A DNA stretch of 64,000 nucleotides from Excoecaria cochinchinensis (lineage: Eukaryota > Streptophyta > Magnoliopsida > Malpighiales > Euphorbiaceae), in the NCBI GenBank assembly GCA_947683425.1, contig CANTUQ010000055.1, positions 2,592,001 through 2,656,000 on the forward strand. The letters run 5' to 3'. How positions within the stretch are numbered: the first letter of the stretch is position 1; each line of letters begins with the position of its first letter. Below the pieces are notes generated by a model. The model was not told where the DNA came from, did not search any database, and saw only the letters and a list, made by a program, of their open reading frames with translations. Positions 1 to 10,805 of this stretch are shown here, one piece after another. Made by a program: the position numbers and the translations under genes.

Positions 1-1016
1 TATGTGATTATTAACTATGAAAGAAAGGGATTGGAAATACTATAAGTGAAGTAAATAGATGTGTGCTATTTGAAATGTATGAAGCGAATGTGATGTTGGA
101 CAACAACATATGTGATGCGAAATGGGTTTAATGTGAAATGAATAAATGTTAACAATTTAAGCCTGCGAGTCAAGTAGTGGATAGTTAGGCATGCCTATAG
201 GGTCAAGTGCTGCATCCCCATGCGTTAAATGTGTCTGATTCCAAGGGAATCATAATGCGAAACAATGCGAATAATCCTTGCTGGATTTTATTATATGTGG
301 AATGATTTTAAGTACCTGAGGGTACCAATGCGTAAAAGTAATCTCAATGAGATTCTAGTACCTGAATGGTACCAATGCGATACCCATTATCCGCGTCATT
401 GAATTGCAGGCTATTCAACTAATTAATAAGTGGAAATGATTGTGAAATAATATGGTAAGCAATGTGAATATGTGAACTCGCGATTGATGCTTTATGATTG
501 AATATAGTGTTGAACCACGATATGTATGGAGTGATATTTGATGAGATGATCTTTAACTGAGCTTGATTGTTGGCATGCAATGTATGATAACCCTAGTTGT
601 GTGATAATTATTTGTTATGTGTTCCCCACTAAGCGTTATCGCTTAGCATGGATTTACTCTAATCCGTGCAGGTACGGACGAGAGGTGATTGGAGGACGTC
701 CCCGCATTTTGTACGGTCAACAGTAGGAAGTAGAAAGTGTAGGTTTTGGGTTGATATTTTGGGATCTTTTTTTTGTATAAGCTTTTTGTATAATCAAAAT
801 GTGTATCAGGTATATGAAGGCATGTAATAATCTGATAATCATGAATGTGTGGCTATGGAATATGCACTATAAGTAGTTAGCATGTGATGCATGAGTTATG
901 CTTGTAGATGATGAAATTTTATTGTTCTGAATTTATTGTGTGTTCTGTTGTGTGCGTGCGGCCTTCTCTAACAAAGATTAGCTGAGCTAGTCTGACGTTA
1001 GGGAGTGGGCGTCACA
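1..1016 (+). mobile_element. 5' LTR of element A (3' part only)
   Basis: Matches the 3' LTR segment 7214-8228 almost base for base, with scattered substitutions and a short indel near 50-90. It ends in GTCACA five bases before the primer site. It contains the palindrome TAGGCATGCCTA (186-197) and the hairpin CTAAGCGTTATCGCTTAG (629-646), both shared with other LTRs in this window. The upstream part, including the hairpin array seen in the 3' LTR, lies outside the window. Confidence 0.93.
629..646 (+). promoter_or_regulatory. Conserved LTR hairpin CTAAGCG-TTAT-CGCTTAG (A, 5' LTR)
   Basis: Perfect 7-bp stem with a 4-nt loop, preceded by CCCC and followed by a second weaker inverted repeat around an ATCCGTGCAGGTA tail. 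The same block occurs at 7854, 27430, 57894 and, reversed, at 60788 and 61929, in LTRs whose other sequence differs. Its position a few hundred bases before the LTR end suggests a role in RNA 3'-end formation, reverse transcription or packaging; that role is inference. Confidence 0.75.
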
Positions 1017-1021
1017 AGTTG

Positions 1022-1033
1022 TGGTATCAGAGC
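1022..1033 (+). other. Primer binding site, initiator Met tRNA (element A)
   Basis: TGGTATCAGAGC, five bases after the 5' LTR end. It is complementary to the 3' end of plant initiator methionyl-tRNA, the usual minus-strand primer of Tekay elements. Confidence 0.9.
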
Positions 1034-1069
1034 TTAGGTTGAGTCTTTTCTTGGAATTGGGTAGATAAG

Positions 1070-2311
1070 ATGTGCATAGTTGTTGACCTAATGCGGAAGT
1101 CCTTGTTTAATCTGTATAGTATAGATGGTTCCGGAAGGCATACCGGAGAAGAATCTGCCGAAAGTGTGAATCCTCGTGAAGCTGAGGTGACGAGGTCTGG
1201 ACAGTCTAGATCGGTTGGTTATGGGAATGAGATTCCGTTTGGGCCTATGGAAGCTATGATGAAAATGACACAAGATATGGCGAGAGTGATGGAACGTATG
1301 ATGGTGCCTAGAGCCCCAATAGAATGCTTGAGAAAGCATGGTTTAGAGGAATTTCATGGAACAAGGTTTGATGAGTCAGAAAAAGCGGAGTACTGGATTG
1401 AGAAGGTGGAAAGGATTCTTAAGGAGATACGGTGTCCTCCAGACCAGTGGGTTGAATGTGTGGAGTCATTACTCCAAGGCCCTGCATATGATTGGTGGAA
1501 GCTGGTCCTGCAGAATCCGATGCTTCCTGAACCATTAAACTGGGAGTTCTTTGAAAAGGAATTCAAGAACAAGTACATCACCAAAGCAAATCGAGAGGCA
1601 AACTGGAAGAAGTTTCTGAGTTTAAGACAGAGAACCATGACGGTGGCGGAGTATGAAGCGGAATTTTGTCGCCTAAGCAAGTATGCTCCAAAAGGTGTTT
1701 TGAACGATGTGTTGCGATGTCAACAATTTGAGGAAGCGTTGATTGAGGAGATTAAAGCGTTGCTGATTTCTCTAACAACAGAACAGAATGTAAGTTATTA
1801 TCGAATTGTTCAAGCAGCTTTGAGAGCAGAAAGGACTTTGGGAGCTCAAAGAGAATGGAGGCAAAGGAGGCATGCAAGTAGAGGTGGTTCCCAGGTAGGG
1901 AAAAGATCAAGAGATTCTCAAACGGCACCACCTGCGGAATCAGGGTTCAGTTCTGCAGCGAGAGGTAAGAAGCGTGGCGCTCCCTCCGCATCTTGCGCTG
2001 GGAAAGGAACATCTAGTAATAGAAGCGAGGTACATGAGTGTCCTCACTGTGGTAAGAGGCATCGAGGTGAATGCTGGAGAGTGACGGGTGCTTGTTTTAA
2101 ATGTGGAAGCACTGAGCATTTCCTTGCTAACTGTCCCAACGCCTATGAAACGGCTGGAAATCAGCAAGAGCAGAGTAAGGGTGGTTCAAATTTGCCTTCT
2201 GTTAGTAGAGGAAGAGGAAGAGGACGTGGCAGAGGTAGCAGTCCAGGGGTGCAGTTGATTATGAGATTGTGGATAGGCCTAATGCGGCACCAGTGCGGGC
2301 TTATGCAATGA
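1070..2311 (+). CDS. gag: Gag polyprotein of element A, open, C terminus frameshifted
   Basis: Structural protein that assembles the cytoplasmic virus-like particle and packages element RNA. The 413-aa frame starts 37 bases after the primer site. Residues about 90-265 form the Retrotrans_gag capsid domain (EYWIEKVERI, GPAYDWW, FEKEFKNKY, LRQRTMTVAEYEAEF). A first Cys cluster (CPHCGKRHRGEC, about 327-338) precedes a classical CCHC zinc knuckle, CFKCGSTEHFLANC, at about 342-355, followed by a basic Arg/Gly tail for RNA binding. The last roughly 20 residues are out of frame with the downstream protease frame, which points to a one-base indel near 2240-2268. The capsid and nucleocapsid parts look intact. 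Confidence 0.88.
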   Translation: MCIVVDLMRKSLFNLYSIDGSGRHTGEESAESVNPREAEVTRSGQSRSVGYGNEIPFGPMEAMMKMTQDMARVMERMMVPRAPIECLRKHGLEEFHGTRFDESEKAEYWIEKVERILKEIRCPPDQWVECVESLLQGPAYDWWKLVLQNPMLPEPLNWEFFEKEFKNKYITKANREANWKKFLSLRQRTMTVAEYEAEFCRLSKYAPKGVLNDVLRCQQFEEALIEEIKALLISLTTEQNVSYYRIVQAALRAERTLGAQREWRQRRHASRGGSQVGKRSRDSQTAPPAESGFSSAARGKKRGAPSASCAGKGTSSNRSEVHECPHCGKRHRGECWRVTGACFKCGSTEHFLANCPNAYETAGNQQEQSKGGSNLPSVSRGRGRGRGRGSSPGVQLIMRLWIGLMRHQCGLMQ

Positions 2312-2997
2312 GGGCACGAGAGGATCAGGATGCGCCTGAGGTGATAGCAAGTACTATTCTACTTTATGGTGTGGAAATGTTTGCACTTATTGATCCTGGT
2401 TCAACTCATTCATATGTGTGTGATAAAAAGATATGTGAAAAGATGCCTAAAGTGGAATGTTTAAAATATGATATATGTGTGTCTAGCCCTTTGGGAGGTA
2501 ATGTTAATGTGAACCGAGTGTATAGAATCTGTGCATTAGAAGTTCAAGGTAGTGTGTTTCCAGCGGATTTGATTGAACTACCGTTTGATGAGTTTGATTT
2601 GATTTTGGGTATGGATTGGTTAACTAAATATGATGCGGATGTTAAGTGTAAGAAAAGAATGGTTGTACTCCATGATGGTGAGAGGAACAGAGTGACAGTG
2701 AGAGGAGTGTGCACTAATCCTCTTGTAAATGTGATATCTGCTATGCAAGCCTGTCGATGTATGAGAAAAGGATGTGAAGTTTATCTAGCTTTGGTGATAG
2801 ACAGTAAGAGAGAACATGTGAAGATACAAGAGATACCGATAGTCAGAGAGTTTCCTGACGTGTTTCCTGAAGAATTGAGCGGTGTACCACCAATAAGAGA
2901 GGTTGAGTTATCGATTGACGTGATGCCGGGAAAAGTACCTGTATTTAAGGCACCGTACAGAATGGCTCCAACTGAGTTGAAGGAATGGAAAGAGTAG
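2269..2997 (+). pseudogene. Aspartic protease and start of pol, element A
   Basis: Retropepsin that would cleave the Gag-Pol polyprotein. The active-site motif is DPGSTHSYV (catalytic Asp codon at 2392), with the flap and second hydrophobic motif ILGMDWL near 2605-2625. It continues into the RT linker (FPDVFPEELSGVPP). The segment is one base out of register with gag and ends at an amber codon (2995-2997) where related elements have Gln, explained by one C-to-T change. The same frame resumes at once in RT. The first recognisable residues are read through rather than initiated, so no real start codon is claimed. Confidence 0.85.
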
Positions 2998-4509
2998 CTG
3001 CAAGAGTTGCTGAACAGGGGTTTCATTAGACCTAGTGTTTCTCCTTGGGGAGCACCAGTGCTATTTGTTAAGAAGAAAGATGGTACAATGAGAATGTGCA
3101 TTGATTATCGGCAGTTGAATAAAGTGACAATAAAGAATCGATACCCTTTACCTCGGATTGAAGACTTATTTGATCAGTTAAGAGGAGCAGGTGTATTCTC
3201 AAAAATTGATTTGCGTTCAGGGTATTATCAGTTGCAAGTGAAGAAAGAAGATATACTTAAGACTGCATTTAGAACTCAATACGGGCATTATGAGTTTCTG
3301 GTGATGCCATTCGGGTTAACCAATGCGCCAGCTGCTTTTATGGATTTAATGAATTGGGTGTTCAGACCGTATCTGGATCAATTTGTGGTAGTATTCATAG
3401 ACGATATTCTGGTTTATTCAAGGGATGAGAAGGAGCATGAACAGCATTTGAGGATTGTGCTTCGGGCATTGCGAGAGCATCAGTTGTATGCCAAACTAAG
3501 TAAGTGTGAATTCTGGCTCAAAGAGGTGTCATTTCTGGGTCATGTGATCTCATCTGAAGGGATTAAAGTAGATCCAACTAAGATAGAAGCAATTGTGAAT
3601 TGGAAACCGCCTAAGAATGTGTTGGAGGTTCGCAGTTTCTTAGGGTTGGCTGGATACTACAGAAGGTTTGTGAAAGGATTTTCAGTAATAGCTTCACCGT
3701 TGACAAGATTGTTACGAAAAGGAGTGAAATATGAGTGGTCTGAAAGGTGTCATGCGAGTTTTGATCAGTTGAAGAAGATGTTAGTGGAAGCACCGATTCT
3801 TACACAGCCTATGACTGGTAAAGAGTATGTGCTGTACACCGATGCTTCAGGTATAGGGTTGGGTTGTGTATTGATGCAAGATGGAAAGGTGATAGCGTAT
3901 GCTTCAAGGCAACTGAAACCGCATGAACAAAATTATCCGACTCACGATTTGGAATTGGCAGCAGTAGTGTTTGCTTTAAAGATTTGGCGACATTACTTGT
4001 ATGGTGAGAAGTGTAGAATTTACACTGATCACAAGAGTTTGAAATATCTGCTTACACAGAAGGAATTGAATCTGAGACAGCGAAGATGGCTCGAGTTGTT
4101 TAAGGATTATGATTGTATTGTGGATTATCACCCGGGAAAAGCTAATGTAGTGGCTGATGCTTTGAGCAGGAAATCAATTTCAGCATTACAGTTAAAGCAT
4201 ATTAAGTGGAGGTTTTCTGCAGAAGGAGCTTTATTGGCACAGTTGAAAGCGAGACCGGTCTTGAAAGACGAGTTAATTGCTGCTCAGAGAAATGATACGA
4301 GGTTGCAGCAAGTTCTGCTGTCAGTCAGGGATATGGACAAGACTGACTATTCAGTGAATGAAGATGGAGTGCTGCTGTACAAGAATAGAATGTGTGTGGC
4401 AAACGATAAAGAATTAAAGAAGAGACTAATGCATGAGGCTCATAATACAATTTTCACTATGCATCCAGGTGGAAACAAGATGTATCAAGATATGAGACAG
4501 TTGTACTAG
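2998..4509 (+). pseudogene. Reverse transcriptase and RNase H, element A
   Basis: RT copies element RNA and RNase H removes it. The RT core runs from about 3055 to 3600, with the motifs DYRQLNK, FSKIDLRSGYYQL, FGLTNAPAAF and the catalytic box FIDDILVYS (about 3393-3420), the normal chromovirus form of YVDD. RNase H covers about 3820-4160 (LYTDASGIGLG, THDLELAAVVFAL, YTDHKSLKYLL, ADALSRK) with its acidic residues present. The frame ends at amber 4507-4509, inside the integrase zinc-finger region, where the family has Trp (a G-to-A change). The enzyme motifs themselves look undamaged. Confidence 0.9.
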
Positions 4510-5718
4510 TGGCCTGGGATGAAGAAGGATGTAGTGGAATATGTGTCTAAGTGCCTTGTCTGTCAATAAGTTAAAGCGGAGCATCAAGTGCCTCAGGGGA
4601 TGTTGCATCCACTCCCTATTCCACAATGGAAATGGGATAATATTACGATAGATTTTGTATCTGGATTGCCTCTGACCTCAAGACAGCAGGATGCAGTATG
4701 GGTTATTGTGGACAGGTTTTCGAAATCAGCTCACTTTATACCAGTTCGGATGGATTATTCCATGGAAAAGTTGGCTGAGTTTTATGTAAGAGAAATTGTT
4801 CGATTGCATGGGATACCCTTGTCTATTGTTTCTGTTAGGGATCCCAGATTCACTTCTAAGTTTTGGAGGAGTTTACAAGCAGCTTTGGGTACAAAGTTGA
4901 ATTTTAGTACTGCTTTTCATCCACAAACTGACGGACAATCGGAAAGAATTATTCGGGTTTTGGAAGATTTGATGTGAGCCTATGTTTTGGATTTCTCTAA
5001 GAGTTGGGATAAGTATCTTCCACTTATGGAATTTGCTTATAACAACAGTTACTAGACCAGTATTGGTATGGCACCGTATGAAGCTTTGCACGGAAGGAAA
5101 TGTCGTTCACCGGTTTGCTGGACAGAATTGAATGAAAGCAGAATCATTGGACCCGAATTAGTGAGGGATACAGAAGAGAAGGCTAAGATCGTGCAGCAAA
5201 GATTGAAAGCAGCAAGTGACAGACAGAAGTCGTATGCTGATTTGAAGAGAAGGGACATTGAGTTTAGTGTGGGCGATAAAGTGTTTCTGAAAGTATCTCC
5301 TTGGAGGAAGGTGCTTAGATTCGGTAAGAAAGGAAAACTGAGTCCGAGGTTCATCGGACCATACGAAGTGCTTGACAGAGTAGGTTCAGTAGCTTATCGG
5401 TTGGCTTTGCCCCCGGCTTTGGCTAAGCTGCATGATGTATTCCATGTATCCATGTTAAGAAGATATAGGTCAGATGATTCCCATGTTCTACCTGTACATG
5501 AAGTGGAAGTGCAATCAGATTTCACCTATGATGAAAAATCAAAAGTGATTTTAGCAAGAGAAGTGAGCCAACTTCGGAACAAGCAACTACCACTTGTAAA
5601 GGTGCTTTGGCAGCATCATGGTATTGAGGAAGCAACTTGGGAACTAGAAGCGGCTATGCGAGAGCAGTATCCACAACTGTTTCTCTCAGGTATGAATTTC
5701 AAGGACGAAATTATCTAA
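4510..5718 (+). pseudogene. Integrase with chromodomain, element A, inactivated
   Basis: Would insert the cDNA into the genome; the chromodomain of this lineage targets chromatin marks. The His-His-Cys-Cys zinc finger starts upstream at about 4435 and ends with CLVCQ near 4552-4566. The catalytic core begins with the first Asp (TIDFVSGLP) and contains FHPQTDGQSER with its Glu, but the second catalytic Asp is replaced by Val (codon 4834-4836, in SIVSVRDPRF). Stops lie at 4567, 4975 and 5053; each is one C-to-T transition from the family codon. The C-terminal chromodomain (VKVLWQHHGIEEATWELE, about 5600-5655) is recognisable. The frame is constant throughout. Confidence 0.88.
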
Positions 5719-5730
5719 GGAGGGCAAAGT
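5716..5730 (+). other. Polypurine tract, element A
   Basis: Purine-rich CTAAGGAGGGCAAAGT lies directly before the 3' LTR start TGTCATGG and just after the end of pol. It is the plus-strand primer; the AAGGAGGG core recurs at the same place in element B. Confidence 0.85.
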
Positions 5731-6740
5731 TGTCATGGTCGGACTTGTACCCTAAAAGAACTAACTTAAATTGGCATGTGTGTGTGAATTGAATGTGAGT
5801 TTTGGACTAGATTGAAATGAAGGCAGGACTTAATTGAAAGAAAGAAGAATAATTAAGGGATTAAATGGTAATTGTATATGATTGTAATAAGCATGAGTTA
5901 AAGGCTGATTAATTAGTTTAATGGAGGGTTAATTAAGAAAAAAATAAAGTAAGAAATAGTTGGTGGAGGCAGGTTTTCTGAAGTGGGTTCCGTGTGGCTC
6001 ATTGTGAGGATGCCACCTCCACTTATGCATGCAAATGTTTAGGGATTTGAGAGGTGAGTGTGGTTCAGTTCCTCTCTCTCTCTTTTCTGTACTTTGATTA
6101 TGTTCTTCTTCTTCTTTCCGTGAGTGAAGAGGAGAGTTGGTGAGTGAGTGTGTGTGCTTGTAGAATTGAAGTAAGAATTAAGGGCAAACCCAAAGGTAAG
6201 TGGTTATGCATGCATATTCTCATCTTCTACTCTTTCTTCTTAGTTGAGTTGGTTTGGATTGTATATTATTGGATTGAGTTTGAGCTTGAGCATTTGTGTT
6301 GTATTGATAGCCGAAGAAGTGAAGAGAGATAAGGGAAAAGCTGTAATCGGAGAGCCGAGCATCCGTCGAGATTAGGAGCTAAGGCGATAAGGTTTGGGAA
6401 CAAACCCTAATTGCATAATTGTATGATTTGGAATGAACTATATGTGTATGTGCAATTGAGGGTTAAGCATGAATTATGTGATGCTAGGTTATATGATTGT
6501 TGTAGTAACATGCTTTATGATAAAGTTGACTAAAAATAATTATGATTTGTGCTATTATTGAATGCCAAAACAAGAAGGGAAAATCAGGTATGTGCTAAAT
6601 GAGTAAGTGGTTGATGTTTTTGGGTTTATTGCCAAATGTGAGAATGAGTTATGAAGTCTTAATTAGAAGGAAGAATTGGACTGGAAAGCACAGCTGTGCT
6701 AGTGACAAAACACAGCTGTGTTATGGTGTTTTTGCATAGG

Positions 6741-7065
6741 TCACAGTGACAATCAAATTGATTGTGACCATGAGGTGTGCATGAGTTCAATTCTGCCTAA
6801 TGAATTTTGGTATGTCACGGTGACAATGAAATTCATTATGACCGTGAGGTACCCAGGAGAGCATTCTGTTTTGCAATGTGTGGATATGTCACGGTGACAA
6901 TGAAATTCATTGTGACCGTGACATACCCTCAAGTTGCATTCTGCCGAGAGTTGGGAACATGTCACGGTGACAATGAAATTGATTGTGACCGTGACTTGTC
7001 CCCAGTTTGATTCTGTTTTGAACTTCAATATGTCACGGTGACAATGAAATTCATTGTGACCGTGA
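6741..7065 (+). repeat. Array of five 33-nt fold-back units (A, 3' LTR)
   Basis: Units at 6741-6773, 6815-6847, 6889-6921, 6962-6994 and 7033-7065, a period of 71-74 bp. Each has 13-nt arms (left TCACGGTGACAAT, right about ATTGTGACCGTGA) around a 7-nt loop, with one internal mismatch. Spacers of about 40 bp are much less conserved but often carry an ATTCTG word. The same unit length and period appear in solo LTR K at 42718-43115. Confidence 0.9.
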
Positions 7066-7410
7066 CCTACCCTGTTTTGGCAATATAATCCTAATGTGTT
7101 TGGACTTCTAAATGGCAAGGCTTTAAGCTGTAATGAAGGACATTATGAGTAAGTGTTATGTGAGTATAAAGTAATGTATATTTGCATAAACGTGATGACT
7201 TTTGAATGCAATCATATATGTGATTATTAACTATGAAAGAAAGGGATTGGAAATACTATGAGTATATAAGTGAAGTAAATAGCTTGTGTGCTATTGCAAA
7301 TGTATGAAGCGAATGTGATGTTGGACAACAACATATGTGATGCGAAATGGGTTTAATGTGAAATGAATAAATGCTAACAATTTAAGCCTGTGAGTCAAGT
7401 AGTGGATAGT

Positions 7411-7422
7411 TAGGCATGCCTA
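7411..7422. promoter_or_regulatory. Shared LTR palindrome TAGGCATGCCTA (A, 3' LTR)
   Basis: Perfect 12-bp palindrome in the context GTGGATAGT-TAGGCATGCCTA-TAG, found at the same relative place in LTRs A, B, C and D. Function unknown; a protein-binding dyad or RNA kissing loop are both possible. Confidence 0.7.
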
Positions 7423-7853
7423 TAGGGTCAAGTGCTGCAGCCCCATGCGTTAAATGTGTCTGATTCCAAGGGAATCATAAGGCGAAACAATGCGTATAAT
7501 CCTTGCTGGATTTTATTATATGTGGAATGATTTTAAGTACCTGAGGGTACCAATGCGTAAAAGTAATCTCGATGAGATTCTAGTACCTGAATGGTACCAA
7601 TGCGATACCCGTTATCCGCGTCATTGAATTGCAGGCTATTCAACTAATTAATAAGTGGAAATGATTGTGAAATAATATGGTAAGCAATGTGAATATGTGA
7701 ACTCGCGATTGATGCTTTATGATTGAATATAGTGTTGAACCACGATATGTATGGAGTGGTATTTGATGAGATGATCTTTAACTGAGCTTGATTGTTGGCA
7801 TGCAATGTATGATAACCCTAGTTGTGTGATAATTATTTGTTATGTGTTCCCCA

Positions 7854-7871
7854 CTAAGCGTTATCACTTAG
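7854..7871 (+). promoter_or_regulatory. Conserved LTR hairpin, one mismatch (A, 3' LTR)
   Basis: CTAAGCGTTATCACTTAG. It differs from the 5' LTR copy at 629 by one G-to-A transition that breaks one stem pair. Confidence 0.72.
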
Positions 7872-8228
7872 CATGGATTTACTCTAATCCGTGTAGGTAC
7901 GGACGAGAGGTGACTGGAGGACGTCCCCGCATTTTGTACGGTCAACAGTAGGAAGTAGAAAGTGTAGGTTTTGGGTTGATATTTTGGGATCTTTTTTTTG
8001 TATAATCGAAATGTGTATCAGGTATATGAAGGCATGTAATAATCTGATAATCATGAATGTGTGGCTATGAAATATGCACTATAAGTAGTTAGCATGTGAT
8101 GCATGAGTTATGCTTGTAGATGATGAAATTTTATTGTTCTGAATTTATCGTGTGTTCTGTTGTGCACGTACGGCCTTCTCTAACAAAGATTAGCTAAGCT
8201 AGTCTGACGTTAGGGAGTGGGCGTCACA

Positions 8229-9473
8229 AACCAGCTTCAAGCTATCACATGCTTGATTCTCCTACTTTATCTAGGTTGTATAACTGCCCTTTTCCTTTAT
8301 TAAATGATGATGAAGGTAAGAAATTTCAATTTTTTGCTAAAAAGTAGATTGTAGGCATGTATCATCTAAAATTTGATTTGTTAGAAGATTTAGGTGTTAG
8401 TCAAGATTTTGGGAGTTATTTGAAATACATGAAATGGGAACAATTTGCACATATGCACTCAACTGTTAGGAAGGAATAGGCTTTAGAATTTTTAGTCACC
8501 TTGGCCTATGTTGATGAAAGGAAAAATCATTCTAGGTTTAGGCATAAAGGGATTGAATTTGCTTTTGGTTTTGAGGATTTGCATGCTTGGTTTAATTTCC
8601 CTTTGATTGGCAAATTTTTGTGCCTCAAATGTTTGTGGCTTTAGATCATTAGAAAAAGTTTACTGGGTTAGAAAATTTTCATCCTTAAAATTCTTCCAAT
8701 AGGTTGATCAAGAATAATGCTGTTTTGCTTTTCCATAAATATCTTTGTAATGCTTTGTTTGGAAGAGTTGAAAACAACAAAGTGCAAGCCAAAGACTTAT
8801 TTGTATTATCCTTACTTAGAGCTAGAAAAAGACCCTGCTCAATTTCTTTTATTTTCGATGGTCTGTATAATCCCTTTGTTTCTAAAACTAAAATTGTGGG
8901 TATGGGGCATATGATTACCATTATAATTTTGGAGCATTTAGGACAATTAGAGGGTTTTGAGCAAGAAGATGGGGACCATTTAACTATGTTTGATGTTGCA
9001 TTTTTGAGAAATTCTTGGTTGATTAATAGAGCAGGTTGGCCACCACACTTTCTATCCTATGAAAAACGTACAGCTAAGACAACTGTGGGTAAGGGTAAGC
9101 ATCAAATTCCCCTAGCTGAGGCGAAAATGCAAGCTGCGTCTGATGAGGATGAGTCGAATTCCAAGAGTAAGGTTGCTGCAGAAGGGAGTTTAGCCGGATG
9201 GCAGCAAGTTTTGACAAGTCTAGATGTTGTGGATGCTGCCAACCTCCGCTTGTCTGTAAAGGTCGCAAATTGCTCTCTTTTTTCCACAAACAGAATGCGG
9301 AGTTCACTCCATCTCCACCGATTTCCCCTAGTGGGACATTTTGAGTGACGTTTCTTTACTCCTTTATTTTTCTATTCTTTTTCATTTTTCTGTTTGAATC
9401 TGTTTACGTGTTTGTTATTTATGTTCTTACACAATGAGGACATTGAGTCCTTTAAGTATGAGGGCTAGGGTAT
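8229..9473 (+). pseudogene. Athila-like ORF remnant (internal part of element H)
   Basis: Decayed coding region directly after element A. The readable part (about 8704-9348) has FHKYLCNALFGR, KDLFVLSLLRARK and an Ile-rich GHMITIIILEHLGQLEGF segment, resembling the plant-specific transposon protein domain of Athila-type Ty3/gypsy elements. Upstream (8250-8640) another fragment reads like the HSRFRHKGIEF/FEDLHAWFNFP part of the same protein, with stops. Downstream, 9433-9467 (CAATGAGGACATTGAGTCC, then a purine-rich run) resembles the sequence that follows such ORFs. Element I is inserted at 9474. Lineage assignment is by family memory only. A product is unlikely to be made. Confidence 0.5.
9469..9473. 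other. Flank GGTAT of element I, probable half of a split target duplication
   Basis: GGTAT borders the outer end of I's 3' LTR. Its reverse complement, ATACC (41370-41374), borders the outer end of F's 5' LTR. This is expected if I and F are one element with an inverted half. Confidence 0.6.
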
Positions 9474-10803
9474 TGCGACACGCGTCGAACCCCGGGGTGC
9501 CCCAAAAGCCCGCTTTAAGGGCGATCGGGATGAGGTTCATTCAAACTTGTAACGAATTACAAGTGCGTCTGTATTGGGCAACAAGGAGGTTTCTTGGAGT
9601 TGCCACACAATAGAACATTGGGAAGGGTCATCTAGCCTCAGCGAGCCTAAGACGGCGCATACCTATCCATTTTGGGTAAGCCAAGAGGATCTTGGAGGTG
9701 CCAGCCCAATAGGACATTAGGATTACCCTCTAACCTCGTGGATCCTAGGATTACACAGCGCGTAAATATCCATTTTGGGCAAACCAGAGGGATCTTGGAG
9801 GTCTCAGCCCAATAGAACATTAGGATGATTCCTCTAACCCCCTGGAGCCTAGGATTATGTTGATTAGGCCTTTTGGTGGGAAACAAGAGATATTTTTGAG
9901 GTTCCATCCCAATAAAACATTGAGATGGACCTCTAACCTCATTGAGCCCGAAACCAGAGCGGGTTCGGGACTTCTCATTTATTTGTACCTTGATTAATAT
10001 TATAATTAAGTTTTGAATTCATTGTTTCATCAAATTTCCATACAATGCAATTAATTAAAGCGCAATCCATTCACATGGATAAAGCAGTAAATTGACACAA
10101 GATAAAATATATGAAATTAAATTACAACAAAACTAGGGGCGTAATACAACCCCCATTATAAAACGATATGTAAATCATACAGAAATCGGGATATTCATTG
10201 AAATGATGACATTGGTCCTGCCACGCATATTTATTATAAATCGATTTTTAAGAAGTGTCGATTTTATTGGACAAAAAGGACTTTGGTCCCCGATTTTCAG
10301 AAAATCTCAAATTAATTACTATAAAACATTTGGCCATTTTTTACTTTAACGAAATTAAAACAATTTTCATAATAAAATGAATAAAAAAAAACAAGGGTAG
10401 AGAAAGAACCCGAATGGAAATCCTCAGGTTTGCGTAACCACCATCATTAACAACTCCAACTTATCCAAAATGGTCAGATAATAACTCACAAAAATAAACA
10501 TATTAGTATCAAAATCAAAAATAAAATAAAATAAAATAAAGAAAAGTAAAATAACAAGAAATTTTAAAGGAAATGAGTTAAAAGATAAAAGAAATAAAAG
10601 GGTAAAAGAAATAAGTTAAAAACATGGGAATTTGCCCAGGGACGGCCTTCTGTATAATACTGACGGGCGTCTCTGGTGTGACCGGCGGACGTAGTGGTGC
10701 GTCACATACATCCCGTCTCTCAAACTAGGGACGGGCATCGATTACCACTCTACTCGTCTTGGTCTGCTCGGTAATGAGTATTCCAGAAGGCGGTGTTTTC
10801 TAA
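9474..10803 (-). mobile_element. 3' LTR of Tat/Ogre half-element I
   Basis: Reverse complement closely matches 44321-45597 of F's 5' LTR, including the outer end (TGCGACACGCG against TGTGACGCGC in G) and the block with GACGGGC words at about 10640-10745. The inner end near 10803 (CGGTGTTTTCTA) corresponds to the LTR start of G and F (TGTAGACACC type). Compared with F it lacks roughly 1.1 kb from the LTR's 5' half, so it is an internally deleted copy. Confidence 0.75.
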
Positions 10804-10805
10804 CC

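Larger units (their letters stand above)
1..8228 (+). mobile_element. Element A: Tekay-type Ty3/gypsy chromovirus, 5' end cut by window
   Basis: Near full-length LTR retrotransposon. The order seen is partial 5' LTR, Met-tRNA primer site, gag, protease, RT, RNase H, integrase with chromodomain, polypurine tract, 3' LTR. The two LTRs align from position 1 (matching about 7214) to their shared end GGGCGTCACA at 1016 and 8228. Lineage: the gag zinc knuckle, the protease motif DPGSTHSYV and a C-terminal chromodomain are typical of plant Tekay/Del chromoviruses. The LTRs are still very similar, so the insertion is fairly recent, yet pol carries one frameshift, five in-frame stops and a lost integrase aspartate. 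The target duplication cannot be checked because the left end is outside the window. Confidence 0.92.
5731..8228 (+). mobile_element. 3' LTR of element A, 2498 bp
   Basis: Starts TGTCATGG right after the polypurine tract and ends GGGCGTCACA, so it has TG...CA ends. It holds an array of five 33-nt hairpins (6741-7065), the palindrome TAGGCATGCCTA (7411-7422), a GTACC-rich stretch (about 7540-7605) and the conserved hairpin (7854-7871). The region from about 7214 on duplicates positions 1-1016. Confidence 0.93.

Noticed and set aside
1022..1033. TGGTATCAGAGC here and at 27853 as possible tRNA gene parts
   Set aside because: They sit immediately after LTR ends and are primer binding sites; no tRNA cloverleaf surrounds them.
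6741..7065. CRISPR-like look of the regularly spaced 33-nt repeats here and at 42718-43115
   Set aside because: The DNA is plant retrotransposon LTR, there are no cas genes, spacers are unequal and partly related, and the repeats diverge unit by unit.
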